64,000 nucleotides of DNA, taken from assembly GCF_029269265.1 (NCBI RefSeq), contig NZ_JARIXP010000004.1:434001-498000 (forward strand), given 5' to 3'. The notes below the pieces were generated by a model that worked only from the letters and a program-made list of their open reading frames with translations, was not told the DNA's origin and searched no databases. The stretch is from Rheinheimera sp. 1928-s (GTDB lineage Bacteria; Pseudomonadota; Gammaproteobacteria; Enterobacterales; Alteromonadaceae). The translations under genes were made by a program, and so were the position numbers. Position 1 is the stretch's first letter, and each line of letters starts with the position of its first letter. Shown piece after piece: positions 36,194 to 45,347 of the stretch.

Positions 36194-36470
36194 ACTGGTC
36201 CTTCCACTCAATTTCAGCGCACAGTTGTACACTAAAAATAAGTTGAACTCCACTTCCAAGATCTGAAAATATATTATAAATACATCAAGGCACTGAATTA
36301 AAACAAATTTATAAATTAAAGAAATGAACAAAAAAACATATTTGAGTGAACATCTGTAATCTTTACTGATTTAAAAATGAAAATGGAGGGAAACTTGAAC
36401 ACAAGCCGCCTGTCTTCAGACAAAACGGCTGTTCCAGCAATGCCAGAGTGGAGTATGAAAACTCAGACTT

Positions 36471-37064
36471 TTAGTGCGGCCAGTTACTACCAGCATCGCA
36501 GTTTTCAACCCAAAGCACATTGTTACGAGAGTCGTTATTGATATAGACCTGATTCACAGCAGACTTCGGATAAATCAGCCCGTCCCCACAATCTGCACTT
36601 TGGCCTGGCCCTACCACAATTTTACTGCCGATTTTTAAGGTACAACTGCTCATTTGGTTGAGTACACTCCAGCTAGGGCAAATGGCATTGGCTTCTCTGT
36701 ATTGATCCGTTGGGCCTTGTGGCAAACTAAAAGACCACCAGCGGCCATATAATGTATAGCTTTTCGCCTGATCCCAAACCCGATACACAGTTACAGGAGC
36801 TGTAGCTACAAACACCTGGCCCATACAAAGCTGGCCTTTGTCCGGCTGCCCTAAAGCGGATTGCAAAAGCTCCGGATCTGAGGTTACCTCTAAGCCAACA
36901 GCAGGTGCCTGAATACTTCCTACACAGTCAGTTGTCTGATCTGTAGTGTGAGCTGTGGTCACTGTTTGTGTTGGTTCTGGCGGCGTAGAGGAAGGTAAAG
37001 TGCTGCAACCTGCCAGCAATGAGGCAGCCAGCAGTATCCATAACTGGGGTGAATAAAAATGCAT
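36471..37064 (-). CDS. Lipoprotein of unknown function
   Basis: About 197 residues. The start at 37064 is chosen because AAGGAG lies 8 bases ahead and it gives MHFYSPQLWILLAASLLAGC, a lipoprotein signal with Cys20. The mature protein begins with a Thr/Pro linker, then holds several cysteines (DCVG, LCMGQ, ICPSW, SCTLK, DCGDG, NCDAG) suggesting disulphides. I do not recognise the family. The 277-base gap before the upstream reductase start has a weak AGCCG/CGGCT palindrome near 36402-36431 and nothing else clear. Confidence 0.65.
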   Translation of the reverse strand: MHFYSPQLWILLAASLLAGCSTLPSSTPPEPTQTVTTAHTTDQTTDCVGSIQAPAVGLEVTSDPELLQSALGQPDKGQLCMGQVFVATAPVTVYRVWDQAKSYTLYGRWWSFSLPQGPTDQYREANAICPSWSVLNQMSSCTLKIGSKIVVGPGQSADCGDGLIYPKSAVNQVYINNDSRNNVLWVENCDAGSNWPH

Positions 37065-37200
37065 GGGGCAAACTCCTTGTTTTTGTGAATTCTGAGTAGC
37101 ACGCCTGATTAGCCGTACACCAATCAGGCACAAGGAGCTTAGCCCAAAAAATGCGATTATCACCAGAACTATTTTGGGGACAGGTAAATAATCTAAAAAT

Positions 37201-37659
37201 TTACAGCGTTTTTTCCATAAAAACGCTCAGAGGATCGAACTGATAAGAGGCAAAAGGCGCTCTGTACTGGTAGCCCAGCTTTTCATACAAGCCCAAAGCT
37301 TCGGGCTGGGAAATACCGGTTTCAAGTCGAGCCAACGGGATCTTTTGCTCAACAAGATAAGTTTCCAGCGCCTGCATCAGTTGTTTTGATACACCACGGC
37401 CTCTGAAAGCGTTCAGCACATACACCCGCTTAATTTCGCCATAAAGGCCATCATCCGACATTATTTTAACAGCGCCACAGCCTGCTAATTCACCATCCAG
37501 ATAAGCCCCTAAAAACAATACATTAGGCAAAGCCAGCGCATCCAGGCTTTCCATATGATTACTTTCAGCAGGGTATAAAGAGGCCATATAAGCGTCAGAT
37601 AAAGCCAATAAATGTGCAGCTGGGGCAGAGAAGGGATCAAGAGGTTTAATAAGCATCAT
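37201..37659 (-). CDS. GNAT-family N-acetyltransferase
   Basis: About 152 residues. The GNAT fold is shown by VLFLGAYLDGELAGCGAVKIM, the acetyl-CoA loop in VYVLNAFRGRGVSKQLMQALE (R/Q-x-x-G-x-G type) and LGLYEKLGYQYRAPF. The substrate is unknown. The ATG at 37659 is one of two adjacent ATGs; a TTG at 37662 is also in frame. Confidence 0.88.
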   Translation of the reverse strand: MMLIKPLDPFSAPAAHLLALSDAYMASLYPAESNHMESLDALALPNVLFLGAYLDGELAGCGAVKIMSDDGLYGEIKRVYVLNAFRGRGVSKQLMQALETYLVEQKIPLARLETGISQPEALGLYEKLGYQYRAPFASYQFDPLSVFMEKTL

Positions 37660-37684
37660 CAAATTCTATTGAAGGTACAAATAA

Positions 37685-37712
37685 GGGGACCAGAGTCAGC
37701 AACTCTGATCCC
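37685..37712. repeat. Inverted repeat downstream of tpx
   Basis: GGGACCAGAGT (37686-37696) and ACTCTGATCCC (37702-37712) pair with one mismatch around a 5-base loop. It resembles the palindrome at 50928-50954. It could also act as the end of the tpx message. Confidence 0.5.
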
Positions 37713-37718
37713 ATCACT

Positions 37719-38216
37719 TTAACTTAATACAGCCAAAGCACCGTCATACGAAGGTTCATCAGCAGTTTCAGCTACTTGCTCTGTGTACAACACAGTGCCA
37801 TCAGTGCCGATAACCACGACAGCACGGGACAGTAAACCGGTCAGAGGGCCAGTAGAAAATTCCACACCATAATCTTTGCCAAATGAACTGCGGAAACTTG
37901 AACCGTTTTTCACCTGTTCTAAACCTTCAGCACCACAAAAACGCGCCTGAGCAAAAGGTAAATCGGCAGAAACACAGACAACTGCAGTGTTGCTTAAACC
38001 GGATAAGGCTTTATTAAAAGTGCGGACAGAGGTCGCACAAGTTGGGGTATCCACACTTGGGAAAATGTTCAGTACCACACGCTGACCAGCAAAATCTGCC
38101 AGTTTCAAATCGGCTAAACCCGCACCAGTTAAAGTGAAATCAGGGGCTTTGCTACCCACTGCCGGCAAATCGCCTATAGTCTGAATTGGATTACCTTTTA
38201 ACGTTACTGTGGCCAT
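37719..38216 (-). CDS. tpx: Thiol peroxidase Tpx
   Basis: Tpx, 165 residues, a periplasm-facing or cytosolic peroxiredoxin that reduces peroxides. The peroxidatic cysteine is in the PSVDTPTCATSVRTFN motif and the resolving cysteine in ARFCGAEGL. The start at 38216 has AAGGAG seven bases ahead; the frame to 38264 is not conserved. Confidence 0.96.
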   Translation of the reverse strand: MATVTLKGNPIQTIGDLPAVGSKAPDFTLTGAGLADLKLADFAGQRVVLNIFPSVDTPTCATSVRTFNKALSGLSNTAVVCVSADLPFAQARFCGAEGLEQVKNGSSFRSSFGKDYGVEFSTGPLTGLLSRAVVVIGTDGTVLYTEQVAETADEPSYDGALAVLS

Positions 38217-38241
38217 AAATCGGCTCCTTGAGGTTAATAAT

Positions 38242-38880
38242 TTAAGGGGTATAGGATGCACCAAAACCTTTTTTCGGTTTCTTTGGTTTCTCCTGAGCGG
38301 TAATAGCCAGTTGATAATTCATCATCTGACCATCTTTAATTTGTACTTGCTGAGTCACCCAATCGGCATTTTGCCATGGATGCCAGAGTTTTACCTGATA
38401 ATCGCCATCTGGTACGCCGGTAAAGTTCGCCAATCCTTTGCCATCTGTTACCTGTAAAAACGGACTGTCGCCGACATAAATATAAGCCTGCATATAGTCA
38501 TGAATATTACAGCCCAAAGCAATAATTCCCGCCTGATCAAATACCACAGGGGCTTCTGGTTTGTTGGCATAGAGTTTTAACTCAAACACCTTGGCTGGTG
38601 AAAACGAATACACATGATGGCGGGTTTTATCCAAATTAGGGAAATCCACAGAGGTGCCTGTCTGATAAGCCGAAACAAAAGGGATAAAAGTCAGGTCTTG
38701 TTGCTTCACTTCAGCTTTTTTTTGCGCAAACTGAAGGTTAGCCGGATCCAGCAGCTCAACGACCGCATCTTCCAGCGGTTGACCTTGCTGATCGGTCACA
38801 GTAATTTGAACTGCGGCCACAGCTCCCAGGCTATAACACAACAATAGACAAGCAGAAAAAAAACGGGCTAAAGTAGTCAT
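38242..38880 (-). CDS. Secreted cupredoxin-like (methylamine-utilisation-type) protein
   Basis: 212 residues with a Sec signal peptide (about 1-22, ending VAA). An N-terminal carboxypeptidase-regulatory-like beta segment (VTDQQGQPLEDAVVEL) precedes a plastocyanin-like core. Possible type 1 copper ligands are His88 or His89, Cys124, His127 and Met130 (GCNIHDYM). The C-terminal region (VTDGKGLANFTGVPDGDYQVKLWHPWQ) is beta-rich, and the tail is Lys/Pro-rich. It is divergent from a predicted beta-barrel gene. Electron transfer or copper sensing are both possible. Confidence 0.7.
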   Translation of the reverse strand: MTTLARFFSACLLLCYSLGAVAAVQITVTDQQGQPLEDAVVELLDPANLQFAQKKAEVKQQDLTFIPFVSAYQTGTSVDFPNLDKTRHHVYSFSPAKVFELKLYANKPEAPVVFDQAGIIALGCNIHDYMQAYIYVGDSPFLQVTDGKGLANFTGVPDGDYQVKLWHPWQNADWVTQQVQIKDGQMMNYQLAITAQEKPKKPKKGFGASYTP

Positions 38881-39052
38881 TCACTAATTCTCCGGGGGCC
38901 AGAGCAGACAAAAGTCTGGTTAAACTAAAACAGTTTTGGCTTCTTGTCATCCTATGACAGCGAAAGCGGCTGAAACTTTGTCGCCTCGGCTATTTTTATC
39001 CCTTGCTGCGAACTGCTATTCTCAAGGCTGAATACCAAATAAGGAACACAGG

Positions 39053-40300
39053 ATGTCCACTGCTCGTTTTGCTCACTTGTGTATCTCTCTGATCCCTGCA
39101 TTATTTTTGTGTGCTGCAGCAACGGCTTCTGAACAGCTGAGCCTGCAGGGCCGTGGCGAATTTTACCTGAATAAACAAAATGATACAGCCCATTATTTAG
39201 AGCCATGGTGGCAGCAAGGCACAGGCCAGTTTGGCAATCATACCGAAGCAGGTGTTGGCCCCCAGTATCTGGTGGCCCATCTTGAAACCAATTCCGACTT
39301 CTCTGCCACAGTGCATGCCCAGTGGCACAGAGCCCCCGAAGCGGGCTTTGGCCTCACCGAGGCCTGGATCAACTGGAGCCCTTTACCTGTTTCCGGCTAC
39401 AGAGTGCGCGCCAGAGCCGGGATTTTTTATCCGGCTATGTCGTTGGAAAACACCGACTTAGCCTGGACTTCGCCTTATACAAATTCGTTTTCTGCCATTA
39501 ACAGCTGGATAGCGGAAGAAATTAAAACCAGAGCTGTTGAACTATCTGTCAGCAGGCCTGGGCGTTTTTTTAAATCAGACCACAGTATTCAGTGGGTAGG
39601 CGCTTTGTTTCAGGGCAATGATCCGGCGGGTTCCATTTTGACCTGGCGCGGTTTTGCCTTGCATAATTTGCAAACCAGCATTGGTGAGCGGGTCCACTTT
39701 GCCAATTACCCCAGCATAGCTGCGGGTGGCGAAATTGAATTGCAACCAGCATGGGTTGAACCGAACCGCGAACTGGATCATAAAACCGGCTATTACACAG
39801 GGCTACACTGGCTGCATAAAGATCAAACCGAAATACGGTTGTATTGGTACGACAACAGAGGCGAACCTACGACCTTTAAAGATGGGCAATATGCCTGGGA
39901 TACCCGTTTCCTCAGCCTGGCTTTTCAACATCAACTGACAGAAGAGTGGCGCTTGCTGGCGCAAGTTCTGAATGGCGACACAGCTATGGGTGAGCAGGCT
40001 GTCGTTGCGGATTACCAAAGCAGTTACCTGATGCTGAATTATCAGTGGGAGCAACACAGCATCAGCGCCCGCTACGATCACTTTGAAGTCACAGATAAAG
40101 ATCTAAGCTTGACCGATGACAATAACGGCAAAGGCCACAGCTGGACTTTTAACTGGACTTATCAGCTGACAGCGCATGTAAATCTGGCGCTGGAACACAG
40201 CAGTTTACAGAGTTTTCAACCGAACAGAACCCAATGGGTTGGCTGGCAGGCGCATGCAAAACAGCGCTCCAGCAGCCTGATTTTGGGCTATCGCTGGTAA
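39053..40300 (+). CDS. Predicted outer-membrane beta-barrel protein
   Basis: 415 residues with a signal peptide (ending ATA-SEQ, about 25) and a mature sequence of alternating aromatic strands ending in LGYRW, an outer-membrane barrel signature. Segments such as LTEAWINWSPLPVSGYRVRARAGIFYPAM resemble porin-like strands. I do not recognise a substrate. It is divergent from the cupredoxin-like gene. A gene of similar type occurs at 53364-54563 next to a GGDEF-EAL gene. Confidence 0.7.
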   Translation: MSTARFAHLCISLIPALFLCAAATASEQLSLQGRGEFYLNKQNDTAHYLEPWWQQGTGQFGNHTEAGVGPQYLVAHLETNSDFSATVHAQWHRAPEAGFGLTEAWINWSPLPVSGYRVRARAGIFYPAMSLENTDLAWTSPYTNSFSAINSWIAEEIKTRAVELSVSRPGRFFKSDHSIQWVGALFQGNDPAGSILTWRGFALHNLQTSIGERVHFANYPSIAAGGEIELQPAWVEPNRELDHKTGYYTGLHWLHKDQTEIRLYWYDNRGEPTTFKDGQYAWDTRFLSLAFQHQLTEEWRLLAQVLNGDTAMGEQAVVADYQSSYLMLNYQWEQHSISARYDHFEVTDKDLSLTDDNNGKGHSWTFNWTYQLTAHVNLALEHSSLQSFQPNRTQWVGWQAHAKQRSSSLILGYRW

Positions 40301-40325
40301 GCCAAAGCTTAAAACAACGCTATGA

Positions 40326-40949
40326 CTAACCCAATAACATCCACAGCGCCACTGCAAACATTAAACTGGCAGCAATACGGTTAAGCCACTGCACTTTATT
40401 TTGTTGCTGGAAAAATGCGCCCAGAGCTTTGCCGCCACTTGCGTACAGCAGCATAGACAGAAACTCCATTAAAATAATAAGAAAAACCAACACCAGCAAC
40501 TGTGGCCAGAACGCCAATTGGCTATCGATAAAAGGCGGCAACAAGGCCATATGAAAAGCCCAGCCTTTAGGGTTAGACACAGCGGTAACAAAACCCTGAC
40601 TAAATAAAGTGCGTCGTGGTAATAATTCCCGACGAACACCAGCCTGTGGAATAGCTAACTTGCCTTTGGCCCACCACATTTGCCAGCCGATATAAGCCAA
40701 AAATAAAGCACCAGCAATTTTAAACCACTGAAAAACAGTCGGAAATTGCAACATCATAGCGGCAACGCCACAAACAGCTAAAATGGCAACCAAAGCCACA
40801 CCTAACATTTCGCCCCACATCATCCATAAAGTGCGGCGCACGCCCTGCGTCATTCCAAGCGTCATAGCCAAAGTCATACACATACCTGGTGTGACAGAAA
40901 CAAATAAAAAAGTCGGAATAAAAGCGCCCATCAAAGCCAGATTAACCAT
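40326..40949 (-). CDS. LysE/RhtB-family amino acid exporter
   Basis: 207 residues, about six membrane spans. The family N terminus FIPTFLFVSVTPGMCMTLAMTLGMTQGVRRTLWMMWGE is present, as is AVSNPKGWAFHMALLPPFID. It is predicted to export small amino acids or derivatives; the substrate is not clear. Confidence 0.92.
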   Translation of the reverse strand: MVNLALMGAFIPTFLFVSVTPGMCMTLAMTLGMTQGVRRTLWMMWGEMLGVALVAILAVCGVAAMMLQFPTVFQWFKIAGALFLAYIGWQMWWAKGKLAIPQAGVRRELLPRRTLFSQGFVTAVSNPKGWAFHMALLPPFIDSQLAFWPQLLVLVFLIILMEFLSMLLYASGGKALGAFFQQQNKVQWLNRIAASLMFAVALWMLLG

Positions 40950-41022
40950 AACTACCTCATCAGCTGAAGATGGCTATTCTGGCGCTGAACACTGATACCA
41001 GCAAGTAGCGCCGACTGGCTTT

Positions 41023-41856
41023 TTACTGCTCTGGTCGCTCGCGCAGGAAAACTGCAAAACGAGGTGTGCCTTTGTGCGTCAAACCATGGTACTGAAAGGT
41101 CACCAGACGCCCAATTTGGGGCGGATTTTTTCGCTCTTCCACACTAAAACCTGAACCTAACTTAAAGCGCCGTCCATCCGGTAATTCCACCAATAAAGCA
41201 CCCAGCATGCCACTGAACTGACCTTTGCCCGGCAAATGCGCTACTACTCTGGCTTCTGCATCTTCCGCCAGTTTTAATTTCTGCAAATGACTGACCCGCC
41301 CGCTTTGATAAAGCGCATCAGCGCGATGCAACATCAATCCTTCGCCGCCTGCGGCTACCACCTGCTGCAACCACTCATTCAGTTCAGCCTTGGTTTGCAA
41401 TTGTTTCTGCTCCAGCAACTGCACAAAAGCATTCTCTGGTAGTTGCTGCCGTAAAAACTGCAAACGCTCTGTAAAAGTGCCCTGCTGTGTTGGCGCGTCA
41501 AACACCATCAGTCGGATGTATTGCCAGTCTGTGTTATCAGAGCCTTGCTGCAACGCTTGCATCACCAGTTGGAACTTACCCCTGCCCGCCCATAACTCCG
41601 CATCCAACGCAAAATCAGGCAATTGTTTCAATAAATGATCCGGCAACTTTATCCATTGCCCGCTGCGACTACGCAGTTGTTTGCCGTCCCAAAAGGCTCT
41701 GACACCATCAAGTTTTTCGCTGATCCAAAAAGCAGATACGGCTTGGTGCTGCTGATAAGACTGAGCCAGTTGTAACTGGGGTAAGCTGCTTAAAGCAAAA
41801 GCCGGTGCTGATGAGAGCATGGCCGTACAACACAGCGATAAATACAAAATTCGCAT
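41023..41856 (-). CDS. Periplasmic ATP-dependent DNA ligase (LigE type)
   Basis: About 277 residues from the ATG at 41856, which has GAGG eight bases ahead. It has a Sec signal peptide (MRILYLSLCCTAMLSSAPAFA). The adenylation domain has motif I Lys48 in SEKLDGVRAFWDG, DAELWAGRGKFQ (motif III region), and GGEGLMLHR (motif IV). An OB domain follows (KLKLAEDAEARV; LGALLVELPDG). Known secreted ligases of this kind work outside the cytoplasm, perhaps on imported or biofilm DNA. Confidence 0.92.
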   Translation of the reverse strand: MRILYLSLCCTAMLSSAPAFALSSLPQLQLAQSYQQHQAVSAFWISEKLDGVRAFWDGKQLRSRSGQWIKLPDHLLKQLPDFALDAELWAGRGKFQLVMQALQQGSDNTDWQYIRLMVFDAPTQQGTFTERLQFLRQQLPENAFVQLLEQKQLQTKAELNEWLQQVVAAGGEGLMLHRADALYQSGRVSHLQKLKLAEDAEARVVAHLPGKGQFSGMLGALLVELPDGRRFKLGSGFSVEERKNPPQIGRLVTFQYHGLTHKGTPRFAVFLRERPEQ

Positions 41857-42114
41857 TTGTCTATCCTCTTTGTTGTGTTCCTCTTTTAATTGTAGCCCTG
41901 CTTTATTTGAAAATAAAATGTTAACGAAAATGCACTTCTTTAGTGCTATCTTGTGCACTAAGGGAACATCAAGCTGTTGTTTTTTATGATAAACCCGGTC
42001 TGGAAATAATAAATTCACTAATAAAATCAAGTGATTGACATCTGGTTGTCATGCATAGGTATAGATACTGCTTCTGTTCTATGGCTCGTTTGTCTATTTG
42101 TTTTGGAGTCTGTT

Positions 42115-43386
42115 ATGGTTCAGCTTTATTTACGCCAACACCCGCAACGCGATTTGCTGGAACAAGAATTACAGCAACGCTTTTTTCCGGCACTGGACTC
42201 TCCCTGTCAGCTTTGTCAGTTTGTGCTGACGCTGTCGAGCACCTCACGCAGTGCTGAATATCAGGCTATGCAACAACTGGCTCAGCAACATGGCAAAGAT
42301 CTGCAGCCTCATGAACAGGACTGCAACCTGCAGCTTGGCAGCAGTTGGCTGCGTTGGGAGCGGCACAACGAATTTTCCACTTACACTTTTATCCGGCCCG
42401 GTGCTGCATCCAGCCTGTTCTGTGATCCAGAGGATTTAGTGCCTGATCCACACTGGTTTGCCAGCTTACCAGGCCAGTTATTCCGGGTGGTGCAGCTGAG
42501 CATAGTGCAACCCGCTCAGTTGGTAGCAAAAGACCCGGCAGAGCTTTTTGTCAGTGAACACCTGATCAGCAGCATGGTGTTTAACGGCAAAGCGCGGATC
42601 TGGACGGATTTTCGTAAACACAATGAAGGTGCTGGCCGTATGCTGGTGCTGGACCAAGGGTTAAGCCGCAGCGCCTTGGGCGCTTTGGTTCAGCAGCTGT
42701 TTGATTTGGGCAACTACCGTAAGCTGGCCCTGCTGGCCTGGCCTTATTGCAAACTGGCTTTGCATCAGTTGCCACAACAGGAGCAGCAACTGGCGGTCAT
42801 CACCTCACGTATTGAGCAAAAGCAAGGTAATGATGAGCAACTGCTGGACGAACTGATCCAGCTGGCTGCTCAGACGGAACACCAGATCTCGGAAAACAGC
42901 AGTAGATTGCAGGCCAGTCATGCCTACTACCAACTGACGTTGGACAGATTAAAAAGTCTGGAAGAAGAACCAGTAGAAGGGCTGATGTCGTTACAGCATT
43001 TTACCGAACGGCGGTTAACTCCGGCCTGGCGTACCGCTCAATCTGTATTAAAGCGTCAGCAACAACTGGCAGAACGTTTGGGCCGTTCCACCGAGTTGCT
43101 GCGCACTCAAATCAATTTAAAGCTGGCATGGCAAAATCAGACCTTGTTGTCCTCTATGGATAAAAGAGCTCATTTGCAGCTGAAATTACAAAGTGCGGTC
43201 GAGCGTTTGTCCGTGGTAGCCATCAGCTACTATTCGCTGCAACTGTTAACCAAAGCTCAGGAGGCTATAGTGCACTGGGTGCCGCAGTGGCCAGCCAAAA
43301 CTATTGAATCCATCAGTATTCCAGTGGTGGTCTCTATGGTGCTTTGGTATTTCTGGCATTTGCGGAAAAAATTGGCACACCATTAA
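42115..43386 (+). CDS. DUF3422 membrane protein
   Basis: About 423 residues from the ATG at 42115 (GGAG six bases ahead); a frame from 42031 adds 28 hydrophobic residues. The N-terminal domain (about 20-235) has HNEFSTYTFIRPGA and FRKHNEGAGRMLVLDQGLS, typical of DUF3422. The middle is predicted coiled coil (about 230-360), and one or two C-terminal spans end in a basic tail. Function is not known. Confidence 0.82.
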   Translation: MVQLYLRQHPQRDLLEQELQQRFFPALDSPCQLCQFVLTLSSTSRSAEYQAMQQLAQQHGKDLQPHEQDCNLQLGSSWLRWERHNEFSTYTFIRPGAASSLFCDPEDLVPDPHWFASLPGQLFRVVQLSIVQPAQLVAKDPAELFVSEHLISSMVFNGKARIWTDFRKHNEGAGRMLVLDQGLSRSALGALVQQLFDLGNYRKLALLAWPYCKLALHQLPQQEQQLAVITSRIEQKQGNDEQLLDELIQLAAQTEHQISENSSRLQASHAYYQLTLDRLKSLEEEPVEGLMSLQHFTERRLTPAWRTAQSVLKRQQQLAERLGRSTELLRTQINLKLAWQNQTLLSSMDKRAHLQLKLQSAVERLSVVAISYYSLQLLTKAQEAIVHWVPQWPAKTIESISIPVVVSMVLWYFWHLRKKLAHH

Positions 43387-43450
43387 AGCGATAAAAAGAC
43401 AAATCACTTTGCTGTGAAATCTTCTATAGTTTGAAGCAGATATATACCCA

Positions 43451-43467
43451 AGTGACCTCAAGATGCA
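43451..43467. repeat. Partial copy of the intergenic repeat end
   Basis: A TACCCAAGTGACCTCAAG-type segment resembles the end of the repeat at 33003-33133 read on the other strand. It runs into the ATG of the TorT-like gene. Confidence 0.35.
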
Positions 43468-44542
43468 GAATTCGGCGGTAGATAAATGGAGATTTCATGG
43501 CCAAAGCCTGTTGCCGATCTGCCTCTGGAGCAGTTTAGCATTCAGCTTTTCGTTAGCGGCGGAGCAAAACTGGTTTCCGGTTGAAGTACAAGCCGACGGC
43601 AAAACTCTGGAGTACCAACCATTAGAAAAAATCAGTAAAGCATGGCGGCTCTGTGCTTTATTGCCTCATGGCAAAGATCATTACTGGTGGGGCGTGTCCT
43701 GGGGCTTAGCGGAAGAAGCTAAACGTCAGGGAGTACAACTCGGAATTTATGAAGCCGGAGGTTATGAGAATCTGCCACGCCAACGTCAGCAATTGCTGGA
43801 TTGCGTCAGTAATAAAGCCGATGCGCTGATTATTGGTGCTATTTCAAGCGAAGGGTTAAACGATTTAATAGCGCAGTTAAAAGATGCGGGTATTCCTGTT
43901 ATTGATTTAATTAACGGCATTAATAGTGACGCCATAACAGCCCGATCCTCTGTGTCTTTTGCTGATATGGCGACCAAAAGCATGTTGTATTTGCTGCAAC
44001 ACAGCCAACAAAGCTCTATTGATTTGGCATGGTTTCCCGGACCAGTTGTGGCTGCTTGGGTGCAGGATGCCGAGCGGGGGTTAAAGCAAACATTGCAAGG
44101 CTCAGAGGTGAAACTTTTACATGGTGGTTATGGTGCAACCGACAATTTTTCACAAGCCACTTTAGTGCGGCAGTTATTCAGTCGGGAACAACCTGACTAT
44201 GTGCTGGCAAACGCTGTCGCAGCTAGTGTTGCTCAGAACTTTCTCTCGGCGGAAAACCTGACAAAGGTTGCGGTCATGGCCTATTACGCTAACCCTGATG
44301 TCGTCAGGCTGATCCAGCAAGGCCAACTACTGGCAGCAGCAACAGATTCACCTGTGATCCAGGCCCGTATTAGTATTGATTTGGCCTTACGTGTTCTGGA
44401 AAAACAAGCTTACGCCAGACAAGTCAGCCCGCAAATACGAATTTTGGATCCAAAAAGCATCCAAGAGTTGCCATTACAGCAGATCATAGCGCCAAAACAA
44501 CAATGGATGATCCGTCAGCCTTTATCAGCCCCAACGCCTTAG
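43463..44542 (+). CDS. torT: TorT-like periplasmic binding protein
   Basis: 359 residues with a signal peptide (cleavage about 35, SLA-AEQ). It has a periplasmic-binding-protein type I fold: LCALLPHGKDHYWWGVSWGLAEEAKRQGVQLGIYEAGGYENLPRQRQQLLDC, ADALIIGAISSEGL and VIDLING. This resembles TorT, the TMAO-binding partner of the TorS sensor kinase. No torS, torR or torCAD genes are in this window, so it is an orphan here. The start codon lies in a possible repeat fragment and has no good ribosome site. Confidence 0.72.
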   Translation: MQNSAVDKWRFHGQSLLPICLWSSLAFSFSLAAEQNWFPVEVQADGKTLEYQPLEKISKAWRLCALLPHGKDHYWWGVSWGLAEEAKRQGVQLGIYEAGGYENLPRQRQQLLDCVSNKADALIIGAISSEGLNDLIAQLKDAGIPVIDLINGINSDAITARSSVSFADMATKSMLYLLQHSQQSSIDLAWFPGPVVAAWVQDAERGLKQTLQGSEVKLLHGGYGATDNFSQATLVRQLFSREQPDYVLANAVAASVAQNFLSAENLTKVAVMAYYANPDVVRLIQQGQLLAAATDSPVIQARISIDLALRVLEKQAYARQVSPQIRILDPKSIQELPLQQIIAPKQQWMIRQPLSAPTP

Positions 44543-44553
44543 TCTTTTCAGCA

Positions 44554-45207
44554 TCAAAGTTTGGGCCCAAAACATAAATCTCCGGCATCACCCAAACCCG
44601 GCACTATATAAGCCTGCTCGTTCAGGTGCTGATCCAAAGCACCTAACCACAAATAACTGTTTTCAGGTAAATGTTGGCGCAAGGCTGCAACGCCTTCAGG
44701 TGCAGCGATTGCAGCGGCTACGTGCACAGAACGAGGAGTCGCCTGGCTGGCGATCAGTTGCCAGACTTTAAGCAAAGAACCGCCTGTAGCCAGCATAGGG
44801 TCTATCAAAATTAAATCACGGCCTGTTAAATCAGGCAAAGCAGCATAATTCATACGGATTTCAAGCTGTTCAGCCGATTCACCTTCAACACGATAAGCGC
44901 CAATAAAGCCACTGTCAGCGTCGTCAAAGGCATTGGCAAAACCCTGATAAAATGCCAGACCAGCTCTTAACACAGTCACTAACACAGGGGGTTGCTGTGG
45001 CACTGGGATCTCGGTTTTCCCCAGTACGGTGTGCACTTCAACCTTCTGTACCGGCAGAGTTTTTGCCAGTTCTGCTGCCAATAAAAAACCTAAACGCTCT
45101 AAGTTAAACTTAAAGCGCAGCCGGTCTTTTTGAATACCAGGATCACGCAGTTGTAACAAGATAGGGTGCACTAAACCCGGAGATAAATTCAGCTGAAATA
45201 GGTTCAT
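44554..45207 (-). CDS. upp: Uracil phosphoribosyltransferase
   Basis: 217 residues. It makes UMP from uracil and PRPP. The PRPP loop is ILIDPMLATGGSLL and the uracil-site end is VPGLGDAGDLCFGPKL. It is convergent with the TorT-like gene (11-base gap) and divergent from the MtfA-type gene. It is a slightly diverged member of the family. Confidence 0.88.
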   Translation of the reverse strand: MNLFQLNLSPGLVHPILLQLRDPGIQKDRLRFKFNLERLGFLLAAELAKTLPVQKVEVHTVLGKTEIPVPQQPPVLVTVLRAGLAFYQGFANAFDDADSGFIGAYRVEGESAEQLEIRMNYAALPDLTGRDLILIDPMLATGGSLLKVWQLIASQATPRSVHVAAAIAAPEGVAALRQHLPENSYLWLGALDQHLNEQAYIVPGLGDAGDLCFGPKL

Positions 45208-45347
45208 AAAAAAACTCAGTCACTTGGTATGACTCGAAGGGTATAGTTTTTTTCCGTCAGGACGCAACCTGTTCTGAACAGATGACCTTGATTTTATCCA
45301 CGGCGGCGCCATAACAGCATTATCAGGGCTTATCTGGAGCACGTATT

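Noticed and set aside
36330-36370. AGTGAAC half-site upstream of the desaturase operon as a DesT/FabR operator.
   Set aside because: Only one half-site is visible; there is no convincing palindrome.
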